From Rhodospirillaceae bacterium (GTDB lineage: Bacteria > Pseudomonadota > Alphaproteobacteria > UBA828): a stretch of DNA of 10,813 bases. The notes beneath the pieces were generated by a model. It saw only the letters and a program-made list of their open reading frames with translations. It was not told the DNA's origin and searched no databases. Every line of letters begins with the position of its first letter. Position 1 is the stretch's first letter. This document shows positions 9,639 through 10,813 of this stretch, piece after piece. The position numbers were made by a program, and so were the translations under genes. The stretch covers positions 1 through 10,813 of the forward strand of contig JAPPKP010000234.1 in the NCBI GenBank assembly GCA_028819955.1. The letters are read 5' to 3'.

Positions 9639-10157
9639 ATGGGCGAATCGCAGGCACCGGCCGCCGGGCGGCCACCGCAGCTCTTCTGCGGCGACATCGA
9701 CATCAGGATCGCGGGCGACGGCACGTGGTTCCACGAGGGCTGCCCCATCGGCCGGCTGCCACTGGTCAAGCTCTTCGCGAGCGTGCTCAGGCGCGAGGAC
9801 GACGATTACTGGCTGGTCACGCCGGTGGAGAAGGCGCGCATCGTGGTCGACGACGTGCCCTTCATCGCGGTCGAGATGGAGACCGAGGGCAACGGCGAGG
9901 GCCAGCGCCTGCGCTTCCGTACCAATCTGGACGAGTGGGTGAACGCCGACGCGGCGCACCCCCTCGCCTTTCGCTCCCTGCCGGGGTTGGAGGAGAAGGC
10001 GCCCTATCTCACCGTCCGCGACGGCCTGGAGGCGCGGGTCGCGCGTGCCGCCTACTATCCACTGGTGGAGCTCTGCGTCGAGCGGGAGATCGAGGGCCGC
10101 CCGGTGCTCGGCGTCTGGAGCGACGGCGCGTTCTTCCCCTTCGACGACACCGCCTGA
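9639..10157 (+). CDS. DUF1285 family protein
   Basis: This 172-residue soluble protein matches the DUF1285 (PF06938) family by several strings: the N-terminal GDIDIRIAGDGTWFHEGCPIGR, the core LVTPVEKARIVVDDVPF, and RTNLDEWVNAD followed by the C-terminal GVWSDGAFFPF. The family's biochemical function is not established. Structures of members are known, and a signalling role has only been suggested. There is no signal peptide or membrane segment, so it is probably cytoplasmic. The start is supported by family-like sequence soon after the ATG and by the TATACT box just upstream; no Shine-Dalgarno is seen. It sits behind the operon terminator, so it is an independent unit, probably with the Nudix gene 20 bases downstream. 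From memory, DUF1285 next to a CoA pyrophosphatase gene, and often a CCA-adding enzyme gene, is a recurrent alphaproteobacterial arrangement, which would make this part core genome. Confidence 0.88.
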   Translation: MGESQAPAAGRPPQLFCGDIDIRIAGDGTWFHEGCPIGRLPLVKLFASVLRREDDDYWLVTPVEKARIVVDDVPFIAVEMETEGNGEGQRLRFRTNLDEWVNADAAHPLAFRSLPGLEEKAPYLTVRDGLEARVARAAYYPLVELCVEREIEGRPVLGVWSDGAFFPFDDTA

Positions 10158-10177
10158 ACGCCCGACGAGCCCCACCG

Positions 10178-10813
10178 ATGCAAGTCGACATTTTGCGCGC
10201 GGTGACGCAACAGGCGCCGGGCGCGCCGGATCAGCCCTGGGAATCCGTCATCGCCGCGGCGGACCGGGCGCCTGCATCCCGCGTGCCAGGCTCGCTCCGT
10301 CACAGCGAAGAGTCCTGGGGTCGACTGCCAGCATCGGAGCCCATCACACCCGCCGCCGTGCTCGTCGCGGTCATCGAGCGGGCCGGCGCGCTCTCGGTGC
10401 TGCTCACCCGGCGGGCCGAGCAGCTTGCGCGCCATGCGGGCCAGATCAGCTTCCCCGGCGGCCGTGCCGACTCCGATGACAGGACCCCGCAGAGAACGGC
10501 GCTCCGGGAGGCCGAGGAGGAGATCGGGCTTCCCGCAACGCAGGTCGAGATCGTCGGGCGGCTGGACGACTACCTGGTGGGAACCGGCTACCGCATCACG
10601 CCCGTCGTCGGCTTCGTCGCGGCGCCGCCGGCCTTCGAGGCGGACACCCGCGAGGTCGCAGAGGTCTTCGAGGTGCCGCTCTCCTTCGTGCTGGAGCCCA
10701 CCAACTACCGGCGCGACAAGATGACCATCGGTGGCGTCGAGCGCCGTTTTTAAGTGCTGCCCTACGAGGCGTATCATATATGGGGCGCTACGGCGGCGAT
10801 CCTTGTGAACTTA
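10178..10813 (+). pseudogene. nudL: NudL-type Nudix CoA pyrophosphatase, interrupted by in-frame TAA
   Basis: Intact family members hydrolyse CoA and its derivatives to 4'-phosphopantetheine forms plus 3',5'-ADP. The frame from ATG 10178 gives 191 residues to a TAA at 10751-10753. It contains the CoA-pyrophosphatase signature LTRRAEQLARHAGQISFPGG (residues 76-95) and the Nudix helix REAEEEIGL (110-118), with Asp rather than Glu in the loop part of the box. After the TAA the same frame stays open for 20 codons to the window end. It reads VLPYEAYHIWGATA and onward, which is the normal C-terminal region of this family just after an aromatic-rich RRFY-like segment. The TAA therefore replaces a sense codon, most likely Tyr (TAC or TAT), by a single base change. 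The catalytic box lies upstream of the stop, so a truncated product might fold partly. Alternatives are readthrough or a base-call error. No Shine-Dalgarno is obvious before 10178; the gene starts 20 bases after the DUF1285 stop. The true 3' end is outside the window. Confidence 0.82.

Noticed and set aside
9725..10177. Extension of the Nudix gene upstream of 10178 in the same frame
   Set aside because: This stretch is out of frame over the DUF1285 gene, has Arg/Gly-rich shadow composition and no Nudix-family sequence; ATG 10178 fits the usual N-terminus length.
10055..10777. 240-codon minus-strand frame over the Nudix gene
   Set aside because: It is antisense to clear Nudix sequence and has no recognisable family or start signal.

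Overview
The window is GC-rich DNA with strong G/C third-position bias. Its gene families are typical of an alphaproteobacterium, possibly Rhodospirillales- or Rhizobiales-like. This is inferred from protein resemblance and from the DUF1285 / CoA-pyrophosphatase gene pair, since no rRNA or other phylogenetic marker is present. All genes lie on the + strand. I see no tRNA, rRNA, CRISPR array, insertion sequence or phage gene.

Left part (1-1550): the 3' end of an acetoacetyl-CoA synthetase gene, cut by the window edge. A 193-base spacer follows. It holds a TTGACA promoter element, a 27-base imperfect palindrome of TetR-operator type, and a strong Shine-Dalgarno sequence.

Central part (1744-9523): seven genes that look like one operon. 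The first four encode a sugar-type (CUT1-like) ABC importer: a Tat-exported solute-binding protein, two inner-membrane permeases and a MalK/UgpC-like ATPase. The last three encode an acetoin-dehydrogenase-type thiamine-diphosphate complex: AcoA (E1 alpha), AcoB (E1 beta) and AcoC (E2, a lipoyl domain fused to an alpha/beta-hydrolase domain). A perfect 12-bp hairpin separates the binding-protein gene from the permeases. The other genes are separated by 3-39 bases or overlap by 4. An intrinsic terminator closes the unit at 9552-9590. The simplest reading is import of an acetoin-like or larger ketone/polyol compound, followed by cleavage of it or a derivative to acyl-CoA plus aldehyde. No E3 (dihydrolipoamide dehydrogenase) and no regulator gene is present in the window.

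Right part (9639-10813): a DUF1285 protein that may be translated from a leaderless mRNA, then a NudL-type Nudix CoA pyrophosphatase. The Nudix reading frame is broken by an in-frame TAA at 10751-10753. The codons after the stop still encode the expected family C-terminus up to the window edge, so this is a nonsense-interrupted gene, a readthrough case or a base-call error.

The most notable points are the ABC importer joined to acoABC in one operon, the palindromic operator overlapping its promoter, the Gln-to-Glu change in the ATPase Q-loop, and the interrupted Nudix gene.
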